Part shown: positions 28,517 to 39,717 of the stretch, one piece after another
How the letters are laid out: every line of letters begins with the position of its first letter
Position numbering within the stretch: position 1 is the first letter of the stretch
DNA from: Actinomycetota bacterium
GTDB taxonomy: Bacteria > Actinomycetota > Acidimicrobiia > Acidimicrobiales > JAMCPD01
Assembly: GCA_023379935.1 (NCBI GenBank)
Contig: JAMCPD010000022.1
Span: forward strand, 1 to 64,000
Length of the DNA stretch: 64,000 bases
Reading direction: 5' to 3'
Notes under the pieces: generated by a model
The model's database searches: none
Seen by the model: the letters and a program-made list of their open reading frames with translations, nothing else
Told to the model about the DNA's origin: nothing
Position numbers and translations under genes: made by a program

Positions 28517-29151
28517 AACTCTCTTATACTGTCATGCCGCTTCCATGGGAGCAGTTGAGGCCGTTTGGCAACCTGTATGTTGCCTATCGTGACGCAGATA
28601 CACCGAGCGGCGAAGGCAAGCCTTGGACTATTTATGCGAGTTGGGTCGGTAATGACAAGGCACTTTTTGAGCAGTGGTTTAAAAAACGGTTCAAACAAAC
28701 AGCTTGCGTGTTTGTTCCAAAAGCACCTTTGCTGGAAAACGAAGTTACCTCTTATCTAAAGACCAAGCATACAACCGGCAATGTGGGCTGGGGCGTCAAC
28801 AAAGACGGAAGTGCGATTAAAAGTGGGATCCGTCCGGTAAGAATAACTTTTGAGATGGATGTCATTAGCGGGACCAAGGCAGTAGGCATAAGTTCCTTCT
28901 CAAAACAAGTCTTGGAAGTATTGCTTACGATCCCACCCGGGGAAACACGCTCATATTCTTGGGTTGCCGATCAAATTCAACATTCCAAAGCCGCAAGGGC
29001 GGTGGGAAGGGCTCTTGCCAACAACCCTTTTATACTACTTGTACCGTGCCACCGCATAATCCGCGAAGATGGCCAACTTGGCGGTTATGTCCTTTCTGTC
29101 TCGTTCAAAAAGGCGTTATTGGAGGTCGAGCGATTGAGAAACTGTATTTGA
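28495..29151 (+). CDS. Methylated-DNA-protein-cysteine methyltransferase family
   Basis: IPPGETRSYSWVADQI...AARAVGRALANNPFILLVPCHRIIREDGQLGGY. Confidence 0.9.
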   Translation: MVDGKTLKLSYTVMPLPWEQLRPFGNLYVAYRDADTPSGEGKPWTIYASWVGNDKALFEQWFKKRFKQTACVFVPKAPLLENEVTSYLKTKHTTGNVGWGVNKDGSAIKSGIRPVRITFEMDVISGTKAVGISSFSKQVLEVLLTIPPGETRSYSWVADQIQHSKAARAVGRALANNPFILLVPCHRIIREDGQLGGYVLSVSFKKALLEVERLRNCI

Positions 29152-31064
29152 TAAAGATCGCTGTAAAGCCCGCCGGCACTTAGCAACTCCTCATGCCGTC
29201 CTTGTTCCACTATTCTCCCCCCGTCTAAAACCAAAATTAAATCAGCGGCTCTAACGGTGGAAAGGCGGTGTGCTATCACAAGAGAAGTACGCCCCTTTAG
29301 GGCAACATCTAAAGCCGCCTGAACCGCCAACTCTGATTCGGAATCCAAATGAGCAGTGGCTTCATCTAATATTACCACCGCCGGGGCCTTCAAGAGCAGA
29401 CGTGCAATAGCAATCCTTTGTTTTTCGCCGCCTGAAAGCCGATACCCGCGGTCTCCCACCACGGTATCGAGCATATCTGGCAAAGTTCTTATAAAGTCAG
29501 CAAGTTGCGCCTGAGACAATGCTTCCCATAACTCATCTGATGAAGCTGCCGGGCGCGCATAGGCAAGATTAGCGCGTATTGTATCATGGAACAGGTGGGA
29601 GTCTTGAGTAGCTATCCCAACCACATTATGCAATGAGTCCAACGTTACATCTCGTACATCATATCCCCCAACTCTCACTACGCCTTGTTCCGCGTCATAA
29701 AGGCGGGGAACCAAATGACAAACCGTAGTCTTACCTGCCCCAGACGGTCCAACCAAGGCAACCATCTGCCCTGGCTTTATATGAAACGTTACATCCTTGA
29801 GAACTTGGAGAGGGAGAGTCATATCATCAAGTTTTTCTAGGGGTGCCAAAGAGGCTAGCAATACATCTTGCGGTTTTGGGTAGGTGAAGTAGACATGGTC
29901 AAATTCTACGCTGACACCATCGGTTGTATTGCCTAAATTCGTTGCGCTTCCGGCGTCTCTTTTAATAAGCAGATCAACAGCACCGAGCTTATCAGTTATC
30001 TGCACGGGTAAGTCCAGTACTTCAAATATCCTGTCAAAGCTGACTAGAGCGCTCATAACTGTAAGTGGGGCGTTGGACAAGGCAGTTATAGGCGCAAACA
30101 AGCGGTTCAAGTATGATGCTAAAGCAACCATAGTACCAATGGACAAAACCCCGCCGGCAACGAGATGCCCACCGAAACCATAAACAAGTGCGGCGGCGAG
30201 CGAAGCGACCAAGGTGAGCGCAACCAGAAAGCCTTGTGTATACATTGCGGATGATACTCCTATGTCACGAACCCTTTTAGCCTTCTCCCCAAAGGTGGAA
30301 TTTTCATCTTCTGCTCGTCCAAAAAGCTTTACCAACATAGCGCCGGCAACATTGAAGCGTTCAGTCATCATAGTAGTCATAGCGGCATTCAGGTTATACT
30401 TCTCACGCGTTATCGCCGCAAGGCGGCGCGAAACAAACCTGGAAAGAAGCAACAGCAAGGGTATCAAGAGTAGGGATAACAATGTCAACTCCCAGGAAAG
30501 AACAAACATTGCACCAAGAGTGATGAATACCGTAAGTAAACTTCCAATGACATTTGATAAAACACCCGTGAAGGCTTGTTGAGCACCCACCACATCATTA
30601 TCCAAGCGGCTGACAAGAGAACCGGTTTGGGTACGTATGAAAAATGGCACACCCAGACGCTGTACATGAGAAAACACTTCGGTCCTCAAATCATAAATAA
30701 GTCCTTCACCAATTACCGCAGAGTACCAACGTTGTATCAGGGACAAACCGGCTGTTAAAAGCGCAAGTATAACCAAGCTCAAGCCGAGGAGTAAAATCAA
30801 GTTTGGATGCGCAGTCTTTGGAGGCGCTTTCCCAATGCCATTATCAATAATCACTCTGTAAATAAGGGGAACAACGGCACCGGCTATGGAAATGACAAGA
30901 AGTAGGAGAAGGAAAAGGGCCAATTTTGCCATATACTTTTTCCCCAGCTTTACAACCCGCTTTAGAGTACCGGGTGTCAACTTTGTATCGCTCATATTAA
31001 GCGAATCGGGACCTCGCATGGCAAAGCGCATTCCCCGCCATATCTGGGCATGTTCAGGAATCAT
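29085..31064 (-). CDS. ABC exporter, fused permease/ATPase
   Basis: Six-TM region; VGPSGAGKTTVCHLVPRLYD, YRLSGGEKQRIAIARLLLKAPAVVILDEATAHLD. Confidence 0.92.
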   Translation of the reverse strand: MIPEHAQIWRGMRFAMRGPDSLNMSDTKLTPGTLKRVVKLGKKYMAKLALFLLLLLVISIAGAVVPLIYRVIIDNGIGKAPPKTAHPNLILLLGLSLVILALLTAGLSLIQRWYSAVIGEGLIYDLRTEVFSHVQRLGVPFFIRTQTGSLVSRLDNDVVGAQQAFTGVLSNVIGSLLTVFITLGAMFVLSWELTLLSLLLIPLLLLLSRFVSRRLAAITREKYNLNAAMTTMMTERFNVAGAMLVKLFGRAEDENSTFGEKAKRVRDIGVSSAMYTQGFLVALTLVASLAAALVYGFGGHLVAGGVLSIGTMVALASYLNRLFAPITALSNAPLTVMSALVSFDRIFEVLDLPVQITDKLGAVDLLIKRDAGSATNLGNTTDGVSVEFDHVYFTYPKPQDVLLASLAPLEKLDDMTLPLQVLKDVTFHIKPGQMVALVGPSGAGKTTVCHLVPRLYDAEQGVVRVGGYDVRDVTLDSLHNVVGIATQDSHLFHDTIRANLAYARPAASSDELWEALSQAQLADFIRTLPDMLDTVVGDRGYRLSGGEKQRIAIARLLLKAPAVVILDEATAHLDSESELAVQAALDVALKGRTSLVIAHRLSTVRAADLILVLDGGRIVEQGRHEELLSAGGLYSDLYQIQFLNRSTSNNAFLNETERT

Positions 31065-31184
31065 TGTATTTGAGAGTAGTTGCGGGTCACAAACTTAAAT
31101 TTTAATATACTAATCGGCACTGCACCAAACCGCCGGCTTGGGCGTAGGTAGATCCACCTTAATACCTATTGAACCTCTCCACTC

Positions 31185-31853
31185 TCACATACGTTGGGTT
31201 AACCATCTATCATAAGAATCGTTTATGAGTCTTTCAGCTTCAATCCAATTCTCAGCGCGTGGAGCTTGAATATTGTCGATCCCTATGTTGTTGGCATTAT
31301 CCATAATGATTACCTCCTTTCCCGCTTCTAATAATGCAGTGATATTGCCGAGCATATCTTCTACATAGAGGTTGGCCCCTACGTCACCTTTTTCGCCCAT
31401 GAAACACAGATCCCAGTATGGAAATCCATGCCTGTCCAGCCAGCGCACTGTCTGAGAAACTGCCGTCTCATGGGTATGTCCGATGATGAGCCTGTGAGTA
31501 ATTATACGTATCCGCACGCCTCGTGAAGACAGGCGTCGAAGCGCTTGGGGTGCTCCGATCAATGGATTCATAGTTTCAAAAAGTTGTCGTTGAGTAACGG
31601 CAAATCTATGCAGTTCCGGATACTCATCGCGGCTCAATCCCCATGTGGCAAAGTTGGGGTCTGTTATTTCCGGCAGATCTTCTATCTTCCGACCGGTCCA
31701 TTCCGCCGCTATCTCACGCATGCGCCCATAGTAATCTGCACAGGTGCCGTCAAGATCAAGCCCCAACACAAAAGTATCACTTCGCGCCATACAGATAATT
31801 CTACCACGCACCTTTCTGTGAAAGTACCTATAAACAACAGATCGACAACACAC
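31185..31853 (-). CDS. HAD-type 5'(3')-deoxyribonucleotidase-like
   Basis: LGLDLDGTCADYYGRMREIA, IRIITHR. Confidence 0.8.
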   Translation of the reverse strand: MCCRSVVYRYFHRKVRGRIICMARSDTFVLGLDLDGTCADYYGRMREIAAEWTGRKIEDLPEITDPNFATWGLSRDEYPELHRFAVTQRQLFETMNPLIGAPQALRRLSSRGVRIRIITHRLIIGHTHETAVSQTVRWLDRHGFPYWDLCFMGEKGDVGANLYVEDMLGNITALLEAGKEVIIMDNANNIGIDNIQAPRAENWIEAERLINDSYDRWLTQRM

Positions 31854-31866
31854 ACTGGCAGATAGA

Positions 31867-33201
31867 TTGAGCTTTCAAATGAATGCTGAACTGCGCAATA
31901 AAATCTGTCCAATAAATCCGGTTGGTAACAATCTTGAACAATCCTCGTGCAAATCAAACAAGTGTAGTAGCTTAAAAATAATGGAGGTTCAACAAAAAAT
32001 AGGGCACACCCAAAGCCAACAAGCAGTTAAAAAGATTCTAACTTCGACAACAGCAATAAAGGTCGCAACAAGGACAATAGCGATAACAGCTTTATTTTCG
32101 ACCGGCTTCATACTTGTCGCATGTGGAAATTTTCATTCTGTCCTAAGCAAGGCCAGATCACAGAATGAAATACAAAGCGGGGCAATCACCCAAACTTGGT
32201 TATCCAAAGTTACTAAACAGTGGCAGCCGGTTCAACAGTCCAAACTGATTTTTTCTCCAACTTTTATCGGGATGGGTTACGATAATCTGGAATTTCCGCC
32301 TTATAACAACAAAGCAGTCCTCCAAAAAGAACTTACTATGTTGGAACAGACCGGAGCTCAAGGTATAACTATAGACCTTGGTTTTGGTCCGTGGTTGAAA
32401 CACGACCAAACAGCGATTAACTTAGATACCTATTTCATAAACAAAATACGTTCAAGCGGTCACTTGCTGTTTATAAAAGATGCCGCCGCGGAAGTTTATA
32501 GGCATAATAAGCTGGGTTGGAAGCAGTTTGAAACTGCGTGGATAAAAAGAGTTCGCACTATAGCCGCCCTTTACCATCCCGACTATTATACGGTTATAAA
32601 AGAACCGGGATGGTATGCGCCCATGATCGCCGGACTCAGCCGCAACATAAACAGCCCTGCAGATAAACAGGTGATAAGCGTCAGTGCTTGGGCAACGCTT
32701 TTGAATAAACTCGCCACAACGGTAAAACAGGTCTCCCCAAACACCAAGGTGGGTATATGCATCCCCGGAGACTCCTTGTACCACGGTAAAGTTTCTCTTT
32801 ATGTCCCTTTGATGAACGCTGCCAGCCACATGGCCGACGTTAACTACTTGGGCTTTGATATATATGACACCACAGCTTTCGAAGATACTTTGAGGTTCTT
32901 GCGGCAAAACGGTACTAACGGCAAAGCCATTTGGATAAACGAAGCTTGGGACAGTACCTCTTCGACCACCCAAACTGTCAACCCGGCTCGTTCAAAGTTG
33001 GATGTTAACTGGATAAAAGTTCTATACCAGTATGCACTTTACATCCATGCACAAGGAGTAAGCCCGTTTTTTACCAACTTTTTTGCTTCCTATGCTCCAC
33101 TGCCGACAACCACACAAGGAGCCCTTTCCTTTTTCTCTAAACGCACGCCGGTTTTCTACGAATTTCAAAAAATCACATCACTTAACAGTCTTTCTCCATA
33201 A
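31867..33201 (+). CDS. Secreted lipoprotein, possible TIM-barrel glycoside-hydrolase-like
   Basis: TM plus lipobox LVACG; NYLGFDIYDTTAFEDTL...IWINEAWDS. Start uncertain (possibly 31981). Confidence 0.55.
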   Translation: MSFQMNAELRNKICPINPVGNNLEQSSCKSNKCSSLKIMEVQQKIGHTQSQQAVKKILTSTTAIKVATRTIAITALFSTGFILVACGNFHSVLSKARSQNEIQSGAITQTWLSKVTKQWQPVQQSKLIFSPTFIGMGYDNLEFPPYNNKAVLQKELTMLEQTGAQGITIDLGFGPWLKHDQTAINLDTYFINKIRSSGHLLFIKDAAAEVYRHNKLGWKQFETAWIKRVRTIAALYHPDYYTVIKEPGWYAPMIAGLSRNINSPADKQVISVSAWATLLNKLATTVKQVSPNTKVGICIPGDSLYHGKVSLYVPLMNAASHMADVNYLGFDIYDTTAFEDTLRFLRQNGTNGKAIWINEAWDSTSSTTQTVNPARSKLDVNWIKVLYQYALYIHAQGVSPFFTNFFASYAPLPTTTQGALSFFSKRTPVFYEFQKITSLNSLSP

Positions 33202-33447
33202 TCCTCCCCACCTTTGATTACAACAGAGCCACAGGAGCTCCTTGGTTGAATTGAGTTGAATATCTCGCGGTGAATTTTTTTTCAACCAAGCCCAAACTGA
33301 TCTTTCTTTGCAAAGACTGTTTCGCTCATTGTCGGTCTACGGACGATATAAACCGCACAACAAAGTTCGACAAGCTTAGAGAGTGTGTTTTTAACTTCAA
33401 TAAGGTCTGATTTCACGTTAACGTTACAGTTATGCTAAACTAAATTT

Positions 33448-35250
33448 GTGTCATTATTCAACCAAATAAAACAGAGGAATTCGTCCAACGGCTCACATAA
33501 CAATCGGATTTTTGGCACAAGCACCATATCAACCGGTAGTGCAATAAACAGCGACAAATATAAGGGGAAGTGGTTGGCCTTATCAAACACAACCTTGGGT
33601 GTGCTGATGGTAGTCATCAACTCATCTATCATTATGATCGCTCTGCCTGATATATTCAGAGGAATCCGCCTTAATCCTCTCCTTCCAAGCAATACCGACT
33701 ACTTCTTATGGATCCTAATGGGCTATCTGGTGGCAACAGCCGTCTTGGTCGTAAGCTTCGGGCGTTTGGGGGACATGTACGGACGCGTGAAGATGTACAA
33801 TCTTGGTTTCATCATATTCACTGTTTTTTCCATACTGCTCGCGATTACCTGGATGCATGGAACAGAAGGTGCGATGTGGCTAATTGTTATGCGTATCTTC
33901 CAGGGGGTAGGTGGAGCCTTTATCTTTGCCAATTCATCGGCAATACTAACTGATGCCTTTCCTCCGGATCAGAGAGGACTCGCGCTCGGTGTCAATCAGG
34001 TAGCTGGTATAGGCGGTTCCTTCTTGGGCCTTGTCATCGGCGGGTTATTGGGCCCTATCGACTGGCATCTTATTTTTGTGGTATCAGTACCGTTTGGCAT
34101 CTTTGGTACGATATGGTCATACTTCAAACTTCACGAGCATGGTGTTAGGCAAGCATCGAAAATAGACTGGCTAGGCAATATTATGTTTGCCATAGGATTG
34201 ATATCGCTGCTCGTAGGCATTACCTATGGCATTGAACCTTACGGGCACCATGTCATGGGATGGACCAACCCTAAAGTTCTGGCCGAAATATTTGGTGGTA
34301 TCTTTGTATTGATCATATTTGCTTTTGTGGAGAGAGCAGTTGAACACCCCATGTTTAGGCTGCCGCTATTTCGTATTCGCGCCTTTACCGCAGGCAATCT
34401 AGCCAGTCTGTTAGCAGCACTCGGACGCGGGGGAATGATGTTCATACTGATTATCTGGTTACAGGGAATCTGGCTTCCTCAACACGGCTACAGTTTCTCG
34501 GTAACGCCCCTGTGGGCTGGTATATATATGTTGCCGCTTACCATCGGGTTTCTTGTCGCCGGACCGATATCTGGTTTCCTGAGTGATCGTTATGGTGCAC
34601 GCCCATTTGCCACTGCCGGTATGATCATGGCAGCAGCCAGTTTTGCTCTACTGGAACTGTTACCGGCTAACTTCAGTTATATATGGTTTGCTCTTTTGCT
34701 TTTAGTGAACGGCCTTGCAATGGGCTTATTTGCTTCACCAAATCGAGCCGGAATAATGAACAGCCTTCCGGCAAACCGGAGGGGAGCTGGCGCGGGAATG
34801 GCAACTACGTTCCAAAACTCAGCTATGGTTCTTTCCATAGGTATCTTCTTTTCGCTCATCATCTTAGGGTTGGCATCAAACCTACCTTTTACCCTTTACC
34901 ATGGGCTTGTTGCTGAGGGAGTACCCACTACTGCCGCCGCAAGAGTCGCCCATTTACCGCCAACCGGTGCACTGTTCGGTGCATTTCTTGGATACAATCC
35001 CATAAGAACCTTGTTGGGTGCTCAAGTACTTTCCCATCTTTCTTCAGCCAAAGTAGCTTATCTGACAGGAAGAAGCTTCTTCCCAAGGCTTATTTCACAT
35101 CCGTTCATGGAAGGTCTTGGTGAGGCTTTCAACTTTTCAATCGCTGCATGTATGGTAGCGGCAATTGCCTCATGGATGCGAGGCACAAAGTATCATCATG
35201 TGGATACTGCAGATTCATTAGCATCAATGCAGATGTCTCGTCAAGCGTAG
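33448..35250 (+). CDS. MFS transporter, DHA2-like
   Basis: Many TM segments; FGRLGDMYGRVKMYNLG, RIFQGVGGAFIFANSSAILTDAFPPDQRG. Confidence 0.9.
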   Translation: MSLFNQIKQRNSSNGSHNNRIFGTSTISTGSAINSDKYKGKWLALSNTTLGVLMVVINSSIIMIALPDIFRGIRLNPLLPSNTDYFLWILMGYLVATAVLVVSFGRLGDMYGRVKMYNLGFIIFTVFSILLAITWMHGTEGAMWLIVMRIFQGVGGAFIFANSSAILTDAFPPDQRGLALGVNQVAGIGGSFLGLVIGGLLGPIDWHLIFVVSVPFGIFGTIWSYFKLHEHGVRQASKIDWLGNIMFAIGLISLLVGITYGIEPYGHHVMGWTNPKVLAEIFGGIFVLIIFAFVERAVEHPMFRLPLFRIRAFTAGNLASLLAALGRGGMMFILIIWLQGIWLPQHGYSFSVTPLWAGIYMLPLTIGFLVAGPISGFLSDRYGARPFATAGMIMAAASFALLELLPANFSYIWFALLLLVNGLAMGLFASPNRAGIMNSLPANRRGAGAGMATTFQNSAMVLSIGIFFSLIILGLASNLPFTLYHGLVAEGVPTTAAARVAHLPPTGALFGAFLGYNPIRTLLGAQVLSHLSSAKVAYLTGRSFFPRLISHPFMEGLGEAFNFSIAACMVAAIASWMRGTKYHHVDTADSLASMQMSRQA

Positions 35251-35598
35251 GCTATGTGCTTGACAAGCACCACCCAAAACCGGAATAATCCGATCGGTAT
35301 TCTTCTGGTAATCAGCACCGGCAAAAACGCATCAGCGGCTAGGTGGCAACAAATAATCCGTTGGCTTGCCATAACCTCTTGCAGCACACGGCATATAGTA
35401 AGCCAAATAATCCTTCATGGATGGCAAAACACAACTGCATGCATAAAAACAGTTCATAGTGGAACAATAGAAAAAGATATTAATGTTGGCACCAAAAGCC
35501 GTCAACTGTTTTTGGGCTAAAGACGAAGATACACGCGGTGTATATATGCTTGAGCGGTTTTCGGGACTGAGAGTTTCCGACTGCCGATTCATCGGTTC

Positions 35599-37116
35599 CT
35601 ACCAATCAAGCGCCACATACTTGGTTTCCAAAAACTCCAACATTCCCTCATGGCCCCCTTCGCGTCCAATACCACTTTGTTTCAGTCCTCCAAAAGGTGC
35701 AGCTGGATCCGATACAAGACCGCGATTGATACCGACCATCCCACACTCAAGCGCCTCCGCCACTTTCAATGCTTTAGTCAAATCAGTACTGTATACATAA
35801 CTTACGAGACCTTGCATGCTATTATTAGCCAGTGTGACAACCTCTTTTATATCTTTAAAGCTTACGATCGGCGCAACAGGACCAAATATCTCCTCACTTA
35901 GAATACGAGAATGGCGAGGAACTTTCCCAAGCACTGTTGGCGGATAAAAGTAACCTGAGGCGCAAGAAAGACTCACATCAATGTCACCTCGCGGGTCAGC
36001 TCCGTCATCTATAGCGCCATCCACCAAACGGGTAACTTTTTGGAAAGCCGATTGATTGATCAAAGGCCCCACCTGTGTTCCGGGTTGCAGCCCATGAGCC
36101 ATCTTCAAGCCGCTCATAGCTTGCGCTAACTTGTCTGTGAACTCCTTTTCTATCGATTCATGTACAAAAAAGCGGTTGGCAGCAGTGCAGGCTTGCCCAC
36201 CGTTTCTCATCTTCGCCGTCATCGCTCCGTCTACCGCTTTATCAATATCTGCATCATTTAGAAGTATGAATGCACCATTGCCGCCAAGCTCCATAGAACA
36301 GTTGACAATACCTGGTGCCGCCTTGGCAAGCAACATACGCCCGACTTCAGTAGAACCGGTAAAGGACAGCTTACGAACTCGCGGATCGGCTAACAGTAGA
36401 TCTACAATTTTCCCGGGATCGGAAGTTGGAAGTACATTGAGCACTCCGCGAGGCAACCCTGCATCATAAAAAAGTTTTGACATGAAAAGAGCGGTTAGCG
36501 GAGTCTCTTCGGCAGGCTTCAATATAACAGTGCAACCTGCAGCCAGAGCAGGTGCCACTTTACGGGTTACCATGGCCAAGGGAAAGTTCCAAGGAGTAAT
36601 CAACAAAGACACTCCTATAGGCTGGTGCATTACCAGGATACGTTTGTCGCCGGCGGGTGATTTTGAAAACTCACCACCGATATGTAATGCTTCTCCGGCA
36701 TACCAGCGTAGGAACTCTGCCCCATATGTAACTTCAGCTTTGGCATCCGCTAAAGTTTTACCTCCTTCCGCCACCATCAAGGTTGCAAGGAAATCCGTAT
36801 TGTTTATAGTCAAGTTAAAAGCTTTGCGCAATATCTCGCTGCGCACTAAAGGTGCGACACCAGCCCACTCCTCAGCACTATCGCAAGCTGCTGATAGCGC
36901 CTGTAAGGCATTTTCTCGGCTTGCGTCAGCTACTTGTGCTATAATTTCCCCAGTGCCTGGATCTTCCACAGGGAAGGTTTTACCATCCGTTGATACCACC
37001 CATTTGCCACCTATGCTGCACAAAGTAGGGACCTTGGATACAACTGCAGAAACAGCCGCGGTTATACCATCCATTGGGGAACTCACAGGAGCAAGTATAG
37101 CAAAACTGCACCACAA
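35599..37116 (-). CDS. Succinate-semialdehyde dehydrogenase family
   Basis: ITPWNFPLAMVTRKVAPALAAGCTVILKPAEETPLTAL, LSFTGSTEVGR, MELGGNGAFILL, GGQACTAANRFFV. Confidence 0.93.
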   Translation of the reverse strand: MWCSFAILAPVSSPMDGITAAVSAVVSKVPTLCSIGGKWVVSTDGKTFPVEDPGTGEIIAQVADASRENALQALSAACDSAEEWAGVAPLVRSEILRKAFNLTINNTDFLATLMVAEGGKTLADAKAEVTYGAEFLRWYAGEALHIGGEFSKSPAGDKRILVMHQPIGVSLLITPWNFPLAMVTRKVAPALAAGCTVILKPAEETPLTALFMSKLFYDAGLPRGVLNVLPTSDPGKIVDLLLADPRVRKLSFTGSTEVGRMLLAKAAPGIVNCSMELGGNGAFILLNDADIDKAVDGAMTAKMRNGGQACTAANRFFVHESIEKEFTDKLAQAMSGLKMAHGLQPGTQVGPLINQSAFQKVTRLVDGAIDDGADPRGDIDVSLSCASGYFYPPTVLGKVPRHSRILSEEIFGPVAPIVSFKDIKEVVTLANNSMQGLVSYVYSTDLTKALKVAEALECGMVGINRGLVSDPAAPFGGLKQSGIGREGGHEGMLEFLETKYVALDW

Positions 37117-37129
37117 AACAGAGTGAGGT

Positions 37130-37708
37130 GTGCTATCATATCCTCACATCATGTATACAAAACATATAAAGCCTTGGAAACTGTTCTTACTTGGATCATC
37201 CTGTATCTTAGCCACTGTTTTGGGTGTCATAGGTTACAACAATAAGGGTACAATCAACCTTTCCGCCACACTTAGCAACTCAAACACACGATCATCATCG
37301 GCTCGGACACCAACCAAACCCGCGTCGAGTCCGCCCACCTCCACCTCAAGTGCCACCCCATCATCTTCTACCGTCACAACTGGGGCACCACCCACTACAC
37401 TCGGTCCGCAACTCTCGTCCACACCATACAGTTCATATGCCTATCAAATCTATCCCGGCCCCATCAGTAACACTGCCTTACAAGCTCAGTCAGGCTTTGA
37501 GGTCTCAGTGCATAACCAAGGGCAGACTGTCAAAGTTAATATCGCGTTAACCGGCAGTACTCAACCCCCTGTAGTAAAACAGTATTCTTCTGCTGATCGC
37601 ATTTATTTTATTGAAGCAAATTTCGGTGATGACCCTACAGGAAGTGAACTGAACCTGGGTGATGATGGAATAATTGCCACGAACTCTCAAGGACAGATCA
37701 TAGGTTGA
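37130..37708 (+). CDS. Secreted protein with S/T/P-rich linker, unknown
   Basis: N-terminal TM; low-complexity S/T/P stretch. Confidence 0.6.
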   Translation: MLSYPHIMYTKHIKPWKLFLLGSSCILATVLGVIGYNNKGTINLSATLSNSNTRSSSARTPTKPASSPPTSTSSATPSSSTVTTGAPPTTLGPQLSSTPYSSYAYQIYPGPISNTALQAQSGFEVSVHNQGQTVKVNIALTGSTQPPVVKQYSSADRIYFIEANFGDDPTGSELNLGDDGIIATNSQGQIIG

Positions 37709-37751
37709 ACAGGTCTAGTAGATTGAACAAGTTTACGAGCTGATCATCATA

Positions 37752-38315
37752 ATGAAAAAATACCCTCCCCCCAATAAAAACCGCTATCAGCCTCATACCA
37801 AAACAAACAAAACCTTAAAAGATCAACCCGTCAAGTCCAATTCTGGAGAGGCCGGCTCAACCGATAGAATCAAAAATTCGCCCAGCCTATTCTCTTGGTT
37901 GGCTTGTGACTTTAAAAGCTTGGACTATTGGGCAATGTTAGTTGCACGCATTGTATTAGGACTGGTTTTCGCTTGGTTCGGTGTGCATGAACTGCTTCAA
38001 CCCAGGCTATGGACAGGATACGTGCCTATACTATCACCCGGCTCAACTATGTCAATATTGGGAGTTCTTGGGCATGGGTGGGTACTTGTTGTACTAGCAA
38101 CCGCTCTTATATTTGGAATAGCTACCCGGATCGCCTCAGCAACAGCTGTCATAGTTATGGGCACCATCATATTGTGGCTAGGAATTCACGGCCTCAATGA
38201 TGTTGTGGTACGCGACCTTGGTATATTCGGCCTTGGCTTAGCTGTATTCAGCCATCCACACTCATCTCCATCACTAAATCGTCGCCATCCACCAGCAAAA
38301 CAGCTAGTGAACTAA
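37752..38315 (+). CDS. DoxX-like membrane protein
   Basis: ARIVLGLVFAWFGVHELLQPRLWTGYVP. Confidence 0.65.
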   Translation: MKKYPPPNKNRYQPHTKTNKTLKDQPVKSNSGEAGSTDRIKNSPSLFSWLACDFKSLDYWAMLVARIVLGLVFAWFGVHELLQPRLWTGYVPILSPGSTMSILGVLGHGWVLVVLATALIFGIATRIASATAVIVMGTIILWLGIHGLNDVVVRDLGIFGLGLAVFSHPHSSPSLNRRHPPAKQLVN

Positions 38316-39614
38316 GCTGACCCAACCGACAAGGGTCAATAAAGTTATGACAAGGACCGGAGTGGTGAGCACTATACCTTGGCGAAAGTACCGGCTCCAA
38401 CTGATCTTAATGCCTTTTGTCTCAAGAACATGAAACCATAACAAAGTAGCAAGGGAGCCAATTGGAGTAAACTTGGGACCCAAATCACAACCAACAACAT
38501 TTGCATATACGAGAGTAGTGTGTGCGATCCCCCCAACATGTGCCCCATGAATTGACAGTGCACCTACAAGCACGGTAGGCATGTTATTCATTACCGACGA
38601 CAGTATGGCGGCACCAAAACCTCCAACCAAACCAAGAGGCAGAACACCTGCATGACTTACCGATTTCAATGCACTTGAAAGGTAGACGGTAAGCCCGGCA
38701 TTACGCAATCCAAAGACGACTATGTACATGCCAAGTGAAAACACAACAATCTTCCAAGGGGCCTCTCGCAACACCTTATAGCTGCTAAGTGCTTGAGAAC
38801 GTAGAGAGAGTAAGAGAAATGCAATCCCAGCCAACGAAGCGGGTATGGAAACCGGTACTTTAAGCGGCTCAGAGGCAAGATAGCCTACAAGCAAAATACC
38901 AAGCACAATCCAACTGGCTCTAAACAGCGTCCGGTCGCGAATAGCTTCCCTCGGGTCCTTTAGTATCCGATGATCATAAGAGGTTGGTAAATTGCGCCGA
39001 TAAAACAGATAAAGCACACCCAGACTTGAGAGAAAAGCAGCTAAGTCAACAGGCAACATAGTAGAGGCGTAGGTAACAAAGCCTATATGGAAGAAGTTGG
39101 CGCTTACAATGTTTACAAGGTTCGATACAACCAGCGGCAAACTCGTGGTATCAGCGATAAAGCCAGCTGCCATTACAAACGGTAAGGCTTCGTTTCGCTT
39201 GAAGCCAAGTGCGGACATCTGCTCGTAAACGATTGGGGTCAATATAAGTGCCGCACCGTCGTTGGCAAACAAAGCGGCAACCAGCGCACCCAGAACAAGC
39301 ACGTAGACAAATGCCCGCAAAGTGCTGCCTCGTCCCCAGTGCAGCATATGCAGTGCCGCCCATTCGAAAAACCCAATTCTGTCGAGCACTAAAGAGATGA
39401 TGATTACCGCTACGAAGGTCAAGGTGGCATTCCATACGATCTGCCATACAGTATTCACATTGGCGAAATTTACAACACCAAGAGCTAACGCTAGTATTGC
39501 GCCGCCGGCTGCCGGCCAACCGATAGATAACCCTTTTGGTTGAGTTATCACCAAGACAAGGGTGATAAGAAATATCGAAACTGCAGCGATAATAAGAGGT
39601 ATTCCACTTAGCAT
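38304..39614 (-). CDS. arsB: Arsenite efflux-type permease (ArsB-like)
   Basis: ANDGAALILTPIVYEQM, NLVNIVSANFFHIGF, MNNMPTVLVGAL, GCDLGPKFTPIGSLATLLW. Confidence 0.88.
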   Translation of the reverse strand: MLSGIPLIIAAVSIFLITLVLVITQPKGLSIGWPAAGGAILALALGVVNFANVNTVWQIVWNATLTFVAVIIISLVLDRIGFFEWAALHMLHWGRGSTLRAFVYVLVLGALVAALFANDGAALILTPIVYEQMSALGFKRNEALPFVMAAGFIADTTSLPLVVSNLVNIVSANFFHIGFVTYASTMLPVDLAAFLSSLGVLYLFYRRNLPTSYDHRILKDPREAIRDRTLFRASWIVLGILLVGYLASEPLKVPVSIPASLAGIAFLLLSLRSQALSSYKVLREAPWKIVVFSLGMYIVVFGLRNAGLTVYLSSALKSVSHAGVLPLGLVGGFGAAILSSVMNNMPTVLVGALSIHGAHVGGIAHTTLVYANVVGCDLGPKFTPIGSLATLLWFHVLETKGIKISWSRYFRQGIVLTTPVLVITLLTLVGWVSLVH

Positions 39615-39717
39615 GTTGGTATGTTAGCATACTATAATTTATATATATCAATAAAATTTTATATATTATTTATTTTATATAATTTTTTCTTAACAGGGTA
39701 TGTTATAATTTATATTA

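Noticed and set aside
33241-33290. 10-bp inverted repeat CTTGGTTGAA / TTCAACCAAG between lipoprotein and MFS genes
   Set aside because: Short arms with a 30-nt spacer and the T-run inside the loop rather than after the stem; too weak to call a terminator or element.
35650-37126. Plus-strand ORFs over the aldehyde dehydrogenase (e.g. 36482..37126)
   Set aside because: Antisense to a clear ALDH reading frame; typical shadow ORFs.
37130-37708. Phage or surface-adhesin gene because of S/T/P-rich linker
   Set aside because: Low-complexity linker after a signal segment is common in secreted actinobacterial proteins; no other support.
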